DNA of 64,000 nucleotides, from positions 992,001 through 1,056,000 of the forward strand of contig OY969783.1 of NCBI GenBank assembly GCA_963702995.1, given 5' to 3'. A program made the position numbers and the translations under genes. A model generated the notes under the pieces. It was not told where the DNA came from, made no database searches, and saw only the letters and a list, made by a program, of their open reading frames with translations. Below are positions 37,617 through 46,348 of this stretch, piece by piece. Positions within the stretch are counted from its first letter, which is position 1. Each line of letters opens with the position of its first letter. Source of the stretch: MFD04580-c1 sp963702995. Its GTDB lineage: Bacteria; Planctomycetota; Phycisphaerae; Tepidisphaerales; Tepidisphaeraceae.

Positions 37617-38891
37617 TCATGCCCGCTTGGACAGAACCTCGTTCTCGTAACGGGTGACGCCGTCCAGCCAGGCTCGGCCGACGGGGGCGTTCTGCCTTAG
37701 GCAGTGATAATCCCACACCGCGCCGGCGGGCAGCGTCTTGAACTCCTCCTGAAGGGCGAGCCGCGCTGTGAAGTTGCCGGCCGCCTCGGCGTCACGGAGC
37801 AGTGGCGACGGCTCCAGCAGCGCCGCGAGCAAGGCCTTGATCATGTTCCGCGTGCCGATGACCCATGCCGCCACGCGATTGATGCTCGCGTCGAAGAAGT
37901 CGAGCCCGATGTGCGTCCGGCCCAGGTAGCCGCCGCGAACCAGTTCCGCCGCGATCGCCTGAAGTTCGTCGGTGAGGGTGACGACATGGTCGCTGTCCCA
38001 GCGAACACCGCGGCTTACGTGGAGCAGCACGCGGTCCAGCCACATGAAGACCGAGGAGATTTTGTCCGAAACAGTCTCGGTCGGGTGAAAATGGCCCGTG
38101 TCCAGGCAGTAGAGCTTGCGATGCCGGATCGTGTAACCGAGGTAAAACTCGTGCGACCCGACCACGTAGCTTTCGGACCCGATCCCGAACAGTTTGCTTT
38201 CGACCGCGTCGAGGTTGTGGGCGGCATCGAGCGGTTCGGCGAAAACCTCATCCAGCGACGCCGCCAGCCGCTCTCGCGGCCCTTTGCGATCGGCCGGGAT
38301 GTCCTTCGAGCCATCAGGCACCCAGACGTTGGTCACGCACGGCGTGCCGAGCGCCGCTCCCATCGCCGCGCCAACGCGGCGGCAGGCGACGCCGTGCCGC
38401 ACCCAGAACCGCCGGACGGCGTTGTCGCGGTGGGAGAGCGTGAACCCGTCGGCCGCCAGCGGATGGGAAAAAAAAGTCGGGTTAAAATCGAGCCCCATCC
38501 CGCGCTGCTTCGCCCAATCGATCCAGTTGCCAAAGTGCGACGCGTCCAGCGCGTCGCGCTCGACGCGCCGCCCGCCGGTCTCGGCGTAGCTCGCGTGCAA
38601 ATTCAGCCGATGGCGACCGGGGATCAACGATAGCGCCTGGTCCAGGTCCGCCCGAAGCTCCTCCGGCGTCCGCGCCTTGCCGGGGTGACTCCCCGTGACC
38701 GCAAGGCCGCCGCCGAGCGCCGAGCCGGAGTTCTCGAACCCGCCGACGTCGTCCCCCTGCCAGCATTGCAACGAGATCGGAATGGTGGCGAGAGTGGTTA
38801 GAGCGCGATCCACATCAACGCCAAGCTCGGCGTAGCGCTCGCGGGCCAACGCGAACGCCCGCTCGATCCGGTCCGATGAGATGTTCGACAT
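37617..38891 (-). CDS. rhaI: L-rhamnose isomerase
   Basis: Converts L-rhamnose to L-rhamnulose, also acting on related sugars in the Pseudomonas-type family. 424 residues of TIM-barrel: IPISLQCWQGDDVGGFENSG, HRLNLHASYAETGG, WIDWAKQRGMGLDFNPTFFS (exact family block), VWVPDGSKDIPADRKGPRER, LDTGHFHPTETVSDKISSVF and HIGLDFFDASINRVAAWVIG carry the metal-binding Glu/Asp/His set. ATG 38891 (MSNISSDRIERA) has GGAG 4-5 bases upstream. First clear marker that this operon handles rhamnose. The RhaI or RhaA name depends on subfamily; I favour the Pseudomonas-type by length and motif order. Confidence 0.9.
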   Translation of the reverse strand: MSNISSDRIERAFALARERYAELGVDVDRALTTLATIPISLQCWQGDDVGGFENSGSALGGGLAVTGSHPGKARTPEELRADLDQALSLIPGRHRLNLHASYAETGGRRVERDALDASHFGNWIDWAKQRGMGLDFNPTFFSHPLAADGFTLSHRDNAVRRFWVRHGVACRRVGAAMGAALGTPCVTNVWVPDGSKDIPADRKGPRERLAASLDEVFAEPLDAAHNLDAVESKLFGIGSESYVVGSHEFYLGYTIRHRKLYCLDTGHFHPTETVSDKISSVFMWLDRVLLHVSRGVRWDSDHVVTLTDELQAIAAELVRGGYLGRTHIGLDFFDASINRVAAWVIGTRNMIKALLAALLEPSPLLRDAEAAGNFTARLALQEEFKTLPAGAVWDYHCLRQNAPVGRAWLDGVTRYENEVLSKRA

Positions 38892-38999
38892 GTCGCTCCG
38901 CCTCTCCAAAGCCGGCTCGACAGTATAAGCGACGGCCGCCCAGCGCCAACGAAAGCCACGCGCCGTCGCCCGCCCAGGGTTTGGAGCGAAGTCTCTCCC

Positions 39000-39122
39000 C
39001 CGCTCCCGATACCCCGAGGGAGCGGAAGTGGGGGCAACACCGAGGCGGCGGTTGGTGGGCCCGCCGCCCGCTTGCCGAAGCCCACGCCCCCGCCCTAACC
39101 CTCCCCCGGAATACCGGGAGAG
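39000..39122. repeat. Palindromic gap between aldolase and isomerase genes
   Basis: The 267-base gap 38892-39158 contains CCGCTCCC...GGGAGCGG (39001-39023 region) and, near 39098-39122, a CCCTAACCCTCC...GGGAGAGGG hairpin related to one at 60431-60458. Nothing coding is seen. The hairpins may adjust relative expression of the two operon segments. Confidence 0.4.
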
Positions 39123-39158
39123 GGAACAGGAGCGCCGCCGGGCCGGCCGACCGCAACT

Positions 39159-40454
39159 CTACAGCATCCCAAACGCCGAGCGCAGCTCGTCGATTCGCGC
39201 CGGTTCCATCGGGCGCAGGGGGCCGACGGAGCGGCTGTTGATGATCGCCTCGGCCGTGCATTCGAGCACTTCGAGCCGATCGAATGCGTCCAGGATCGAC
39301 TTGCCCAGGATCAGCGCGCCGTTGTTCTCCATCAGCGCGACCGGTTGCCGGGGCGATACAATGGGCAGGATCGCGCCCCCGTCGCCAAACTGCGCCGCGA
39401 AGGGGACGAGCGGCACTTCGCCCAGAAAAAGATAGCTTTCCGGGATCGTCCGCGCGTCGAGCGGCGTGGTGCTGACGCTGAACGCTGTCGCGTTGACCGG
39501 CGTGGCATTGACGATGGACTGAATCCGCGGGTACTCGCGATAGAGCCGCTGGTGAGTCATCACCGCCCTGCTCGGCCGCTTCCCCCCTTCCGACCCGCGG
39601 CCGCTGACCAGCACCAGATCCTCCGGGCGGATCGACTCCCGGTCCACCCCATACGCGCTGATGATAAAGCTGTCGTCGTCGAGCCGCGCCGAGAAGCTGC
39701 CGCCGGTGCTGGTCAGCAGCCGCTGGCGGTAGCCGCGGCGAATGAAGTCCGCGAGGTTGCGGCGGCTCTCTTTTTCCTGCGTGGTCGCGGGGCCGGGGCT
39801 CGCGGCCGGCGGCGTGGGCCGCGGGCGCTCGCTCAAGGCGATCTGGTCGGCCGTCAGGTAGCGCACCGCGCCCAGTTGCCCGGCCTTGATGAGGGTCTTG
39901 GCCGTGAACTCCAGTGTCTCAAACCGCTGAAACGCCTCGGCCAGGGTCGCGCCACCGATGACGACGCCGTGGTTCTCCAGCATCACGCAGTTGGAGCCTT
40001 TAGCAAAGACGGCGGCGATCCGCTCCCCCAGGGCCGCGCTGCCGGGCAACTCATACGGGGCATACCCCACGCGCCCGCAGACATGCGCCGACTGCGGGAA
40101 GAGCGACGTATCCGGGGTCACCCGGCAGATGCTGAACGCCACCAGCGCGACCGGATGGGCATGGACGACCGCATGAAGGTCGGGCCGAACGCCGTAGATG
40201 GCTTCGTGGAACGGCAATTCGGACGACGGCTTGTGGCCGCCATCGGTCTCGCCGGCGGGGCTTCGCCGGACGATGTCGCCGCGCGTCAGGCTCCCCTTGT
40301 CGATCCGGGCGGGCGTGATCCAGATATCGCCCGCTTCGTCGCGGATCGACAGGTTCCCGCCGGACGTGGTCGTCATCCGGTAGCGATAGATCCGCTCCAT
40401 CGTGTTGACAATTTCGTCCCTGGGATGAGTGAGCGGCCGGTCGCCTGCGAACAC
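39159..40454 (-). CDS. Two-domain class II aldolase (rhamnulose/fuculose-type)
   Basis: 431 residues made of two class II aldolase/adducin domains. Domain 1 (~10-205) keeps catalytic Glu79 (KPSSELPFH) and zinc ligands His98, His100 (VVHAHP) and His162 (ENHG). Domain 2 (~225-431) aligns throughout but has Ala297 for the Glu, Asn316 and Thr318 for the HxH (IVNATP), and Asn378 for the last His (ENNG), so it cannot bind metal. Start is GTG 40454 with GGAGG 6 bases upstream; further upstream codons are unconserved. First gene of the rhamnose operon. Likely splits (phospho)rhamnulose into a triose and lactaldehyde. The native substrate is uncertain because no kinase is encoded nearby. Confidence 0.88.
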   Translation of the reverse strand: MFAGDRPLTHPRDEIVNTMERIYRYRMTTTSGGNLSIRDEAGDIWITPARIDKGSLTRGDIVRRSPAGETDGGHKPSSELPFHEAIYGVRPDLHAVVHAHPVALVAFSICRVTPDTSLFPQSAHVCGRVGYAPYELPGSAALGERIAAVFAKGSNCVMLENHGVVIGGATLAEAFQRFETLEFTAKTLIKAGQLGAVRYLTADQIALSERPRPTPPAASPGPATTQEKESRRNLADFIRRGYRQRLLTSTGGSFSARLDDDSFIISAYGVDRESIRPEDLVLVSGRGSEGGKRPSRAVMTHQRLYREYPRIQSIVNATPVNATAFSVSTTPLDARTIPESYLFLGEVPLVPFAAQFGDGGAILPIVSPRQPVALMENNGALILGKSILDAFDRLEVLECTAEAIINSRSVGPLRPMEPARIDELRSAFGML

Positions 40455-40458
40455 TGTG

Positions 40459-40463
40459 CACCT
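40459..40463 (-). promoter_or_regulatory. Ribosome binding site that sets the aldolase start
   Basis: Minus-strand GGAGG, 6 bases before GTG 40454. The open frame continues to an ATG at 40736, but that region is arginine-rich, unconserved and runs across the promoter, so the GTG is preferred. Confidence 0.55.
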
Positions 40464-40511
40464 CCGCGATCTGGGGCCGCCGAGCGTAAATTGCCCCGTG
40501 CGGCGGCTCGC

Positions 40512-40540
40512 ACTATAGCGTCGGGGGCGCCGAATGTGGA
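40512..40540 (-). promoter_or_regulatory. Candidate sigma-70 promoter of the rhamnose operon
   Basis: On the minus strand TCCACA (40540-40535, 4 of 6 to TTGACA) and TATAGT (40517-40512, 5 of 6 to TATAAT) are 17 bases apart. Transcription would start near 40505, about 50 bases before the GTG of the aldolase. No clear operator palindrome is seen, and no regulator gene adjoins. Confidence 0.4.
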
Positions 40541-40714
40541 TTCGAGCGGCCGCTCGGAGAAGCAGGGGCCCGCGCGGCGCGAGGCGCCACCAAAATGGGC
40601 TGTCCACTTGAGTCGGCGAGGACTGCCGCTCTAGGATGACCCGACGCTCCGACCCTTCACTGGCTGCGAATCGAGCGCCGAACCCGCGCCGAGATTCACG
40701 AGGGAAGTGCTTCC

Positions 40715-42097
40715 ATGCCCGAAGAAGCCCAATCAACGTTGCGGGACGGCCGCCCGGATCACCTCTCGGGGCGGGATGCTTCCGCGGAGGACGCCATGGA
40801 AGCCTTCGACATCATGAACGGCTCGCGACCGTGGAACGAGCGGCTGAAGTTCATCGTGGACGTCATGCGCGAGATGAGTCGCCAGACCGACCCGCAGCTC
40901 ATGGTCAAGACCTACGTCGCCCGGATGCGGAACGTCATGCCCAGCGACGGGTTCATCTCCCTGAGCCGCCGTGACCTGCCCGCGCCGCACTATCGAATCA
41001 CGCGCAGCAGCCTCTGGAACGAAGACATCAACCCCTGGAAGAACCCGGACATTCTCCCCACGTTCGAGCATGGCCTGCTCGGCCGCCTGATTTACGGGGA
41101 TGAGCCGGTCATCATCGACGATCTGGAAGCGCTCGAGGGGCTGGAGAGCGACCCCGCGGCCCAATATTTCCACGGGCATCGCTCGCTGATCGCCATGCCG
41201 CTGTTCGATGGAGGGCAGGCCCTGAACATGGTGGTGATGCTGAGCCGCAACCCAGGCGCCTTCCCGCGCGAGCAGCTTCCGGAGCGCGTCTGGATGAGCA
41301 ACCTGTTCGGCCGGGCGACGCAGAACCTGGTCCTTTCGGAGCAGGTCCGCTCGGCCTATGAGACGGTCGATCGGGAGCTCCGCGCTGTCGCCGATATTCA
41401 GCGCTCGCTGTTGCCGTCGCGCCTGCCGGACATCCCGACGCTCCAATGGGCGGCGCACTATCAGACGTCGCGCCGCGCGGGCGGGGATTACTACGACTTC
41501 TTCCCGCTGCCGGACGGCCAGTGGGGCGTCCTGATGGCCGACGTGAGCGGCCACGGCACGCCCGCCGCTGTCCTGATGGCGATCACGCACAGCATCGCCC
41601 ACACCGGCGGCGACCCGAAGATGCCCCCCAGCCGCCTGATGCGGTTCGTCAATGAGCGGCTCTGCCACGCCTATACGATGGATTCCGGCAACTTCGTCAC
41701 GGCTTGGTATGCCGTGTACGAGCCGCGCGCGCATCGCCTGACCTACTGCAACGCCGGTCATCCCGCGCCGCGGCTTCGCGACGCGACGGACCACATCGTG
41801 CGGCCGCTCCAGTCGGTGCCCAGCCTGCCGCTGGGGATCGACGCTGACGAAACCTACGCCGACGACACGGTGATCCTCCGCCCCAGAGACTCCGTCATCC
41901 TTTACACCGACGGCATCACCGAGGCCCGAAGTCGCGGCCGTGAGCTACTGGGGACCGAGCGGCTCGACGATGTCCTCGGCCGCTGTGACGGCACGCCCGA
42001 GGAAACGGTGGCAGAGATCCTGGCGGCCGTGAACGCCTTCACCGGCGACGCCTCGCCGATCGATGATCAAACGCTGTTGGTCGCGAAGGTGTCGTGA
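40715..42097 (+). CDS. GAF-PP2C (RsbU/SpoIIE-type) serine phosphatase
   Basis: Cytoplasmic sensor phosphatase, 460 residues. A GAF-like domain (~55-215; MREMSRQTDPQLMVKTYVAR, HGLLGRLIYGDEPVIIDDLE, FHGHRSLIAMPLFDGGQALN) precedes the PP2C domain (~235-460) with ADIQRSLLPSRLPD, RRAGGDYYDFFPLPDG, LMADVSGHGTPAAVLM, YCNAGHPAPRL and ILYTDGITEARS, all metal-binding Asp residues present. A similar partner-switching role to the receiver-PP2C at 16059 is likely, with a different input. Divergent from the rhamnose operon; no anti-sigma gene adjacent. ATG 40715 has GAGG upstream. Confidence 0.92.
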   Translation: MPEEAQSTLRDGRPDHLSGRDASAEDAMEAFDIMNGSRPWNERLKFIVDVMREMSRQTDPQLMVKTYVARMRNVMPSDGFISLSRRDLPAPHYRITRSSLWNEDINPWKNPDILPTFEHGLLGRLIYGDEPVIIDDLEALEGLESDPAAQYFHGHRSLIAMPLFDGGQALNMVVMLSRNPGAFPREQLPERVWMSNLFGRATQNLVLSEQVRSAYETVDRELRAVADIQRSLLPSRLPDIPTLQWAAHYQTSRRAGGDYYDFFPLPDGQWGVLMADVSGHGTPAAVLMAITHSIAHTGGDPKMPPSRLMRFVNERLCHAYTMDSGNFVTAWYAVYEPRAHRLTYCNAGHPAPRLRDATDHIVRPLQSVPSLPLGIDADETYADDTVILRPRDSVILYTDGITEARSRGRELLGTERLDDVLGRCDGTPEETVAEILAAVNAFTGDASPIDDQTLLVAKVS

Positions 42098-42141
42098 TCG
42101 GGTCCGCGTCGTTCTGAAATTTCTGGTTGGTTCCGAGTGTA

Positions 42142-42296
42142 GGGTCCGCACGGGAGGGTCGATCGGCATTCAGCATATCGGTGCCGTCCAGCCTCCCGTG
42201 CGGACCTTTGGCGGAGCGTCTCACTCGGAAAGGTCCGCACGGGAGCGAGGGCCACTTACCAACCGTCGCCTTAACCGACCGCTCCCGTGCGGACCC
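42142..42296. repeat. Four alternating copies of GGTCCGCACGGGAG
   Basis: Copies at 42142-42157 (+), 42192-42206 (-), 42232-42247 (+) and 42280-42296 (-) form two successive hairpins with 15-16 bp stems and 32-34 base loops. They fill the gap between convergent genes ending at 42097 and 42344, so a two-way terminator is one role. Flanks also pair (AAAGG, CGAGCG differences mark the pairs). Confidence 0.75.
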
Positions 42297-42343
42297 TACC
42301 CGTGCGGTTTCCGAACCTGTGCGGTTTCCGACGGAACGATACA

Positions 42344-44507
42344 CTACGGAAGATCCGGCAGCCGATTCAGCCGCGCGGCGGTCCGGCCGATCGCCGTGGT
42401 CCCACAGCGGTCGATCAGCGCCCGGAAGAACTTCCCGCCGCGGTCCCGGTCTCGGTATCGAATCCACCCACCGCCGAGGCAGAGGATGCGGGCCGTCTGG
42501 TCCGATTCATCAGGTAGCAGCGCAGCGGCCGCCCACGCGTGATCGGCCGCTGTCTTTAACGACGTCACATAGGAATACTCGCGCGTCGCCATCGCCTTGG
42601 CACGAGCTTGCTCGTCGGCGGTTGGCGCAGCAAGGCTCACCTTTGCCGTAAGCCGCGCCTTGACCACGTCGGCGGGGTAATAGCTGCCCGAATCCTGCGG
42701 AGGAGTTTCATGACCGAACAGCTCGGTACCATGATCGTGCGCGATCTGGGCGGCCTGCCAGAACGCGTCGGCCCGCTCGTCGTCGGTTCGATTCTTGGCA
42801 TCGTGCCCCGTGCGGATCGCGATAATGTACCGATCCAGCACCTGTTGCTTCGCGGGCGAGAAGTAAGGCCGAGCCTCCTTCCACCGTCCGAGCCGCACCA
42901 GGCGTCGCGCAAGCAGATCCCGCACATCCCGACGCGGCCGCGTCGGTGAAGCCGCTTTCGATCTTGACTCGACGAACGCGATCAGCTCTTCCGGCGAAAG
43001 GACGCATTCGGCCACGTAGCATGCGTCCTCATCCCATCCAGCGGCGGCGAGAGCGTCGAGGGCATCGGCGAACCGGTTGACCGACATCAGCGCCTGCGCC
43101 CAGTTCCCCCATGGCGCGCTCCCGCGGCCGCAGGGTCGCCCACTCGACCCCGCCGCGCACTTCGTTCCATTGCTCATCCGGCGGGAAGGCGGCGACCGCG
43201 GCGCGCAGGTGCGCCATCACCTTCGCGATGTTCCCGCCGGCCGCAACATACTCGATCTTCGCCTTGACCCACTCCGCCAGCGGCTCGGCGCGGCAGCGCG
43301 CCGCCCAGGTATCGCGAACGGAAGCCGGCGCCGCGTACTGGTAACAGGCCAGGAGGAGCCGATCCGGCCCGATCTGCGAGCCGATTTTACCGGGCTCGGC
43401 CGGGGCGTCGGTCCCGGCGCGGGTGGCTTCGACCGCATAGAGCCACGCGAGGACCTGCATCTCCGACGGCCGCGGCCCGAGGCGGCCGCCGTAGGCATTG
43501 ACGAACGCCGTCAGCACGCGCGCCGTCTCGGGCGACTTGGCAAGCGATCCGGCCAGTTCCGGCGTTGAAGGGAACTGGTCGAACATCGACTTCGCCCAGA
43601 CCTGTAACGCCTCATCGGCGGTCACATCATGCGTCGCCCGCGCCTGGAGCATGAGGTGGACGCCCTCGGGCCAGCGGTGGCGGGCGAACTCGGCGCGAGC
43701 CTCCTGCCGCAAGCTGGAAGCGGCCAGGCCGAGCGGGTCGGGGAACCCGGCACGCGCCAAGTCGCGGCAGCGGCCAAACCATTGAACGCCCTGCTCGGCC
43801 GCCTCGGAGCGGTCGGATTCCGGGCCCTTCGAGTCGATCGTCACGCACTCATCAAGCCAGGATTCACCGATCATGTACGCGGCCCAGACCGTGCGCTCGC
43901 GCCGCTGCGCCTCGGGCAGGTCGAGCAGCGCGACCCAACGCGCCCGCGCCGATCGCGGCCGGCCGCCGTAATAGTCGGAAAGGGCCTTCAGGTGCTCGGC
44001 GAACTGCGGTGAGAGCCCCGGGACATCGGGCAGATCGAGGGCGATCGGGCCCTGCGGCGCGTGCTTCCCGATCACTTGCTCGCCCGACGATGTGTTCAAG
44101 ACCGCGATAGCCTGTCGCGCCGACGCGAAAGAGGCGGCGATTGTCTCCTTTTTCGAATCCGGCAGGCTCAGTGCGCCGAGTGCGGCGTCAAGCTCCTTCC
44201 GCTCGATCTCTGCCGACTGTTGCGCCGCCGCGTTCCAACCGCGCGGCGAGAAGAAGTTCCGGTTCGGCGGTCGCGAACCGCTCGACTGCGGCGACCGTGC
44301 CCAGTCCATCGGCGAGACGGCGACAAACTCACCCCCCGACGCCGGCGCGATCCGGTCCAGCTCGTGGTGGAAATCGGCCGCCGGGGCCCAGCGTCGCGAT
44401 GCGTCGGAATCGAATAGCAGGGAGCGGCCCAGCGCCCGGGAGCGGAGGCCGCAACCACCGTGATGAAGAAAAGCCGCAGGCCACCTTAGAGACTGGGACG
44501 CGAGCAT
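42344..44507 (-). CDS. Unknown secreted helical-repeat protein, frameshifted
   Basis: About 720 residues of mostly helical sequence with TPR/SEL1-like spacing (KALSDYYGGRPRSARARWVA, WAAYMIGESWLDECVTIDSK, FARHRWPEGVHLMLQARATH, LLACYQYAAPASVRDTWAAR, ALMSVNRFADALDALAAAGW, LLARRLVRLGRWKEARPYFS). The frame breaks near 43100 beside a GGGGG run; the downstream frame resumes at WGNWAQALMSVNRF. The first ~35 residues seem to carry a second pair of shifts, because a signal-peptide-like FFITVVAASAPGRWAAP lies in another frame there. No known family recognised. Outer-membrane or periplasmic location is an inference. Next gene downstream in reading direction is none (hairpins at 42142). Confidence 0.65.
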
Positions 44508-44565
44508 AAGCCGACCTCCATGTCGGAACTCTGATCCGGGCGGATCCTCTTCGTTGGCGGCGAGG

Positions 44566-45081
44566 CTACGCCTTCTGCCCCTTCCGCACAACCCGGGTCA
44601 CGCCGTCGGTCATCCAGCACCCTTTGTACTCCCCGTCGCGCTGACGGGAGAGTTGAAAGAGGTAGGCGACCTCTTCACCATCGGCGGCGACCAGCGTCAC
44701 CAATTGGACCGCGACGTCGTCATCCACCTCAGCCTTCTCATACGCGGCCGACTTGAAGTTCAGCATCGGCGTGTAAACAGGGTTCTTCAGGAGCGGGATG
44801 AAGCGGGCCAGCGGGCCCGTCACCTTCTTGTTCTGCGGCGAGGCGAAGTTGAAGACGGTTTCGATCCCCGAATCGTTCGCGTCGTTCACCTGGAGGGCGT
44901 CCATCACGATGAGGACGACCTGTTCCGGCTTGTACTCCGCCCGCGGCTGCGGAAGCACCTTCGCCGGCTTCGATTCGCCCGTGGTCGGACGCGTCGCCGG
45001 GCCCGCGGCGAGCAGGCACGCGAGAAGGGACAGGCAGGCCATTGCGCGGGCCAACGGGACATGCTTTGGGCAACCGGTCAT
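44566..45081 (-). CDS. DUF4864-like secreted protein
   Basis: A 171-residue exported protein. GGAGG 4 bases before ATG 45081 supports that start, giving MTGCPKHVPLARAMACLSLL with a hydrophobic leader ending near AAGPA; ATG 45042 is the alternative. The domain VVLIVMDALQVNDANDSGIE, VFNFASPQNKKVTGPLARFI, PLLKNPVYTPMLNFKSAAYE and DGEYKGCWMTDGVTRVV follows the DUF4864 pattern of a helix with N-D, 'FxxASP', 'F...(M)...Y.P(V/M)' and a final strand. Fold probably NTF2-like. Function unknown. 58 bases upstream of the unknown secreted protein on the same strand. Confidence 0.65.
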   Translation of the reverse strand: MTGCPKHVPLARAMACLSLLACLLAAGPATRPTTGESKPAKVLPQPRAEYKPEQVVLIVMDALQVNDANDSGIETVFNFASPQNKKVTGPLARFIPLLKNPVYTPMLNFKSAAYEKAEVDDDVAVQLVTLVAADGEEVAYLFQLSRQRDGEYKGCWMTDGVTRVVRKGQKA

Positions 45082-45364
45082 ACAGCCTCCGATCGGGGTT
45101 CACTCGCGGCCGTCGCGGCATCCGGGTGGGCGGCCGCTGAAGCGTCGTGGGGGCTTCGGCAAAGCCCGCCGCCTCTGCCCTTTAGTCTAGGCGAATTTTC
45201 GCGGCCGCGACGGGCAGGCCCGCTCGAACCTGCCGATAAATATGCTGTTCCCCAGATTGAGAAGCCCGTTTCTGTAAACCTGATCCATCCGCTTTGACCA
45301 ACTCTCCCCTCCCCATTGACCGATGAAGATCGGGGCGTCAGCTCAATGTCTGGTGGGACGTTTC

Positions 45365-46172
45365 ATGACATCCGCGCTTCCGGCCATTCTCGAACGTGCC
45401 ATCGCCGAGCGATGTGCGATCATCCTCCGATCCACCGTTGCCAGCACCCCGCGATCGGTAGAGGCCCGGATCATCGCCCGTGCGGGTGACGTCGGCCCCG
45501 CGGTCGTCGCGACCGCCGCTTCCGGGACGAGTGACCCCGACGCCGTCTGGGTCTACCCTTCGATGCGAGCCATCGAATGGGTCAAGCAGACCGCGGCGGC
45601 CGCCGCGCCGGTGTCCGTCTCGTTCTCCTCCGAAGGGACGGCCGCCGGCTTTGACTCGATCGCCCAGCGCGTCGTCAAAGACTTCTGGCTGACCGAACGG
45701 ACGCCGGTCGTCGCCCTGCTGCTCGCCCCGCCGACCCATGTCTGGGTCGAGCAGCGGGCCTTCCGGCGATTTACTCTCCGCAATGACGGCGGTGGCATCC
45801 AGGTGAAGCTCTCCCGCCCGCCCGAGCCGATCGCCCCCGGCGCGGCCCCCTCCCCCCTCCGGCATCGAGTCTCGCGCCGCCCTCATGGACATCGGCGGCG
45901 GTGGCGCGGGGTTCCTCTGCCCCTTCAGCCGCTCCCTGCTGGCGACGCCGCGCGGCGAACCATTCAACGTCGCCGTCCAGTTTGGCCCCAGGCACTTTAC
46001 ACTCCCCGGGAAGCTCAGCTACGCCCGCCTCCAGGGGAGCCACGTTCGCATCGGCGTCGAATTCGACCGCGACCGCCTCGCCTCCCACGACCCCGCAACG
46101 CTCGCCCTGCTCAACGACCTCATCGCGGAGCTCCAACAGCGCGAGGAGCGGTGGGAGCGGCAAAGAGGTTGA
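45365..46172 (+). CDS. PilZ/YcgR-like protein, one frameshift
   Basis: A 268-residue cytoplasmic protein. The N-terminal YcgR-like flagellar-brake domain (LERAIAERCAIILRSTVAST ... VSVSFSSEGTAAGFDSIAQR) leads to VWVEQRAFRRFTLR, where PilZ domains have RxxxR for cyclic-di-GMP. After an extra C in a CCCCCC run near 45852 the frame changes and continues SGIESRAALMDIGGGGAGFL, FNVAVQFGPRHFTLPGKLSY and HVRIGVEFD. The second PilZ motif (D/N)xSxxG reads DIGGGG, lacking the Ser, so nucleotide binding may be weak or lost. ATG 45365. Single gene upstream of prfA. Confidence 0.65.
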
Positions 46173-46348
46173 CCGTTGCCGGAGAGACGCGCGTACGGCA
46201 CATGCCCCGTTGGTCGCGGCCGTTTTCACGGCTACAATCGCCTGCATGACTGTCCCTCGCCGATCCCTCCTCACGCGCCGTTAGCCGCCCTAACGCTCTA
46301 ACGTCGTGCAAACGTTGATCGTTCGTTTCGTCATCTTGTGAGAAGGCC

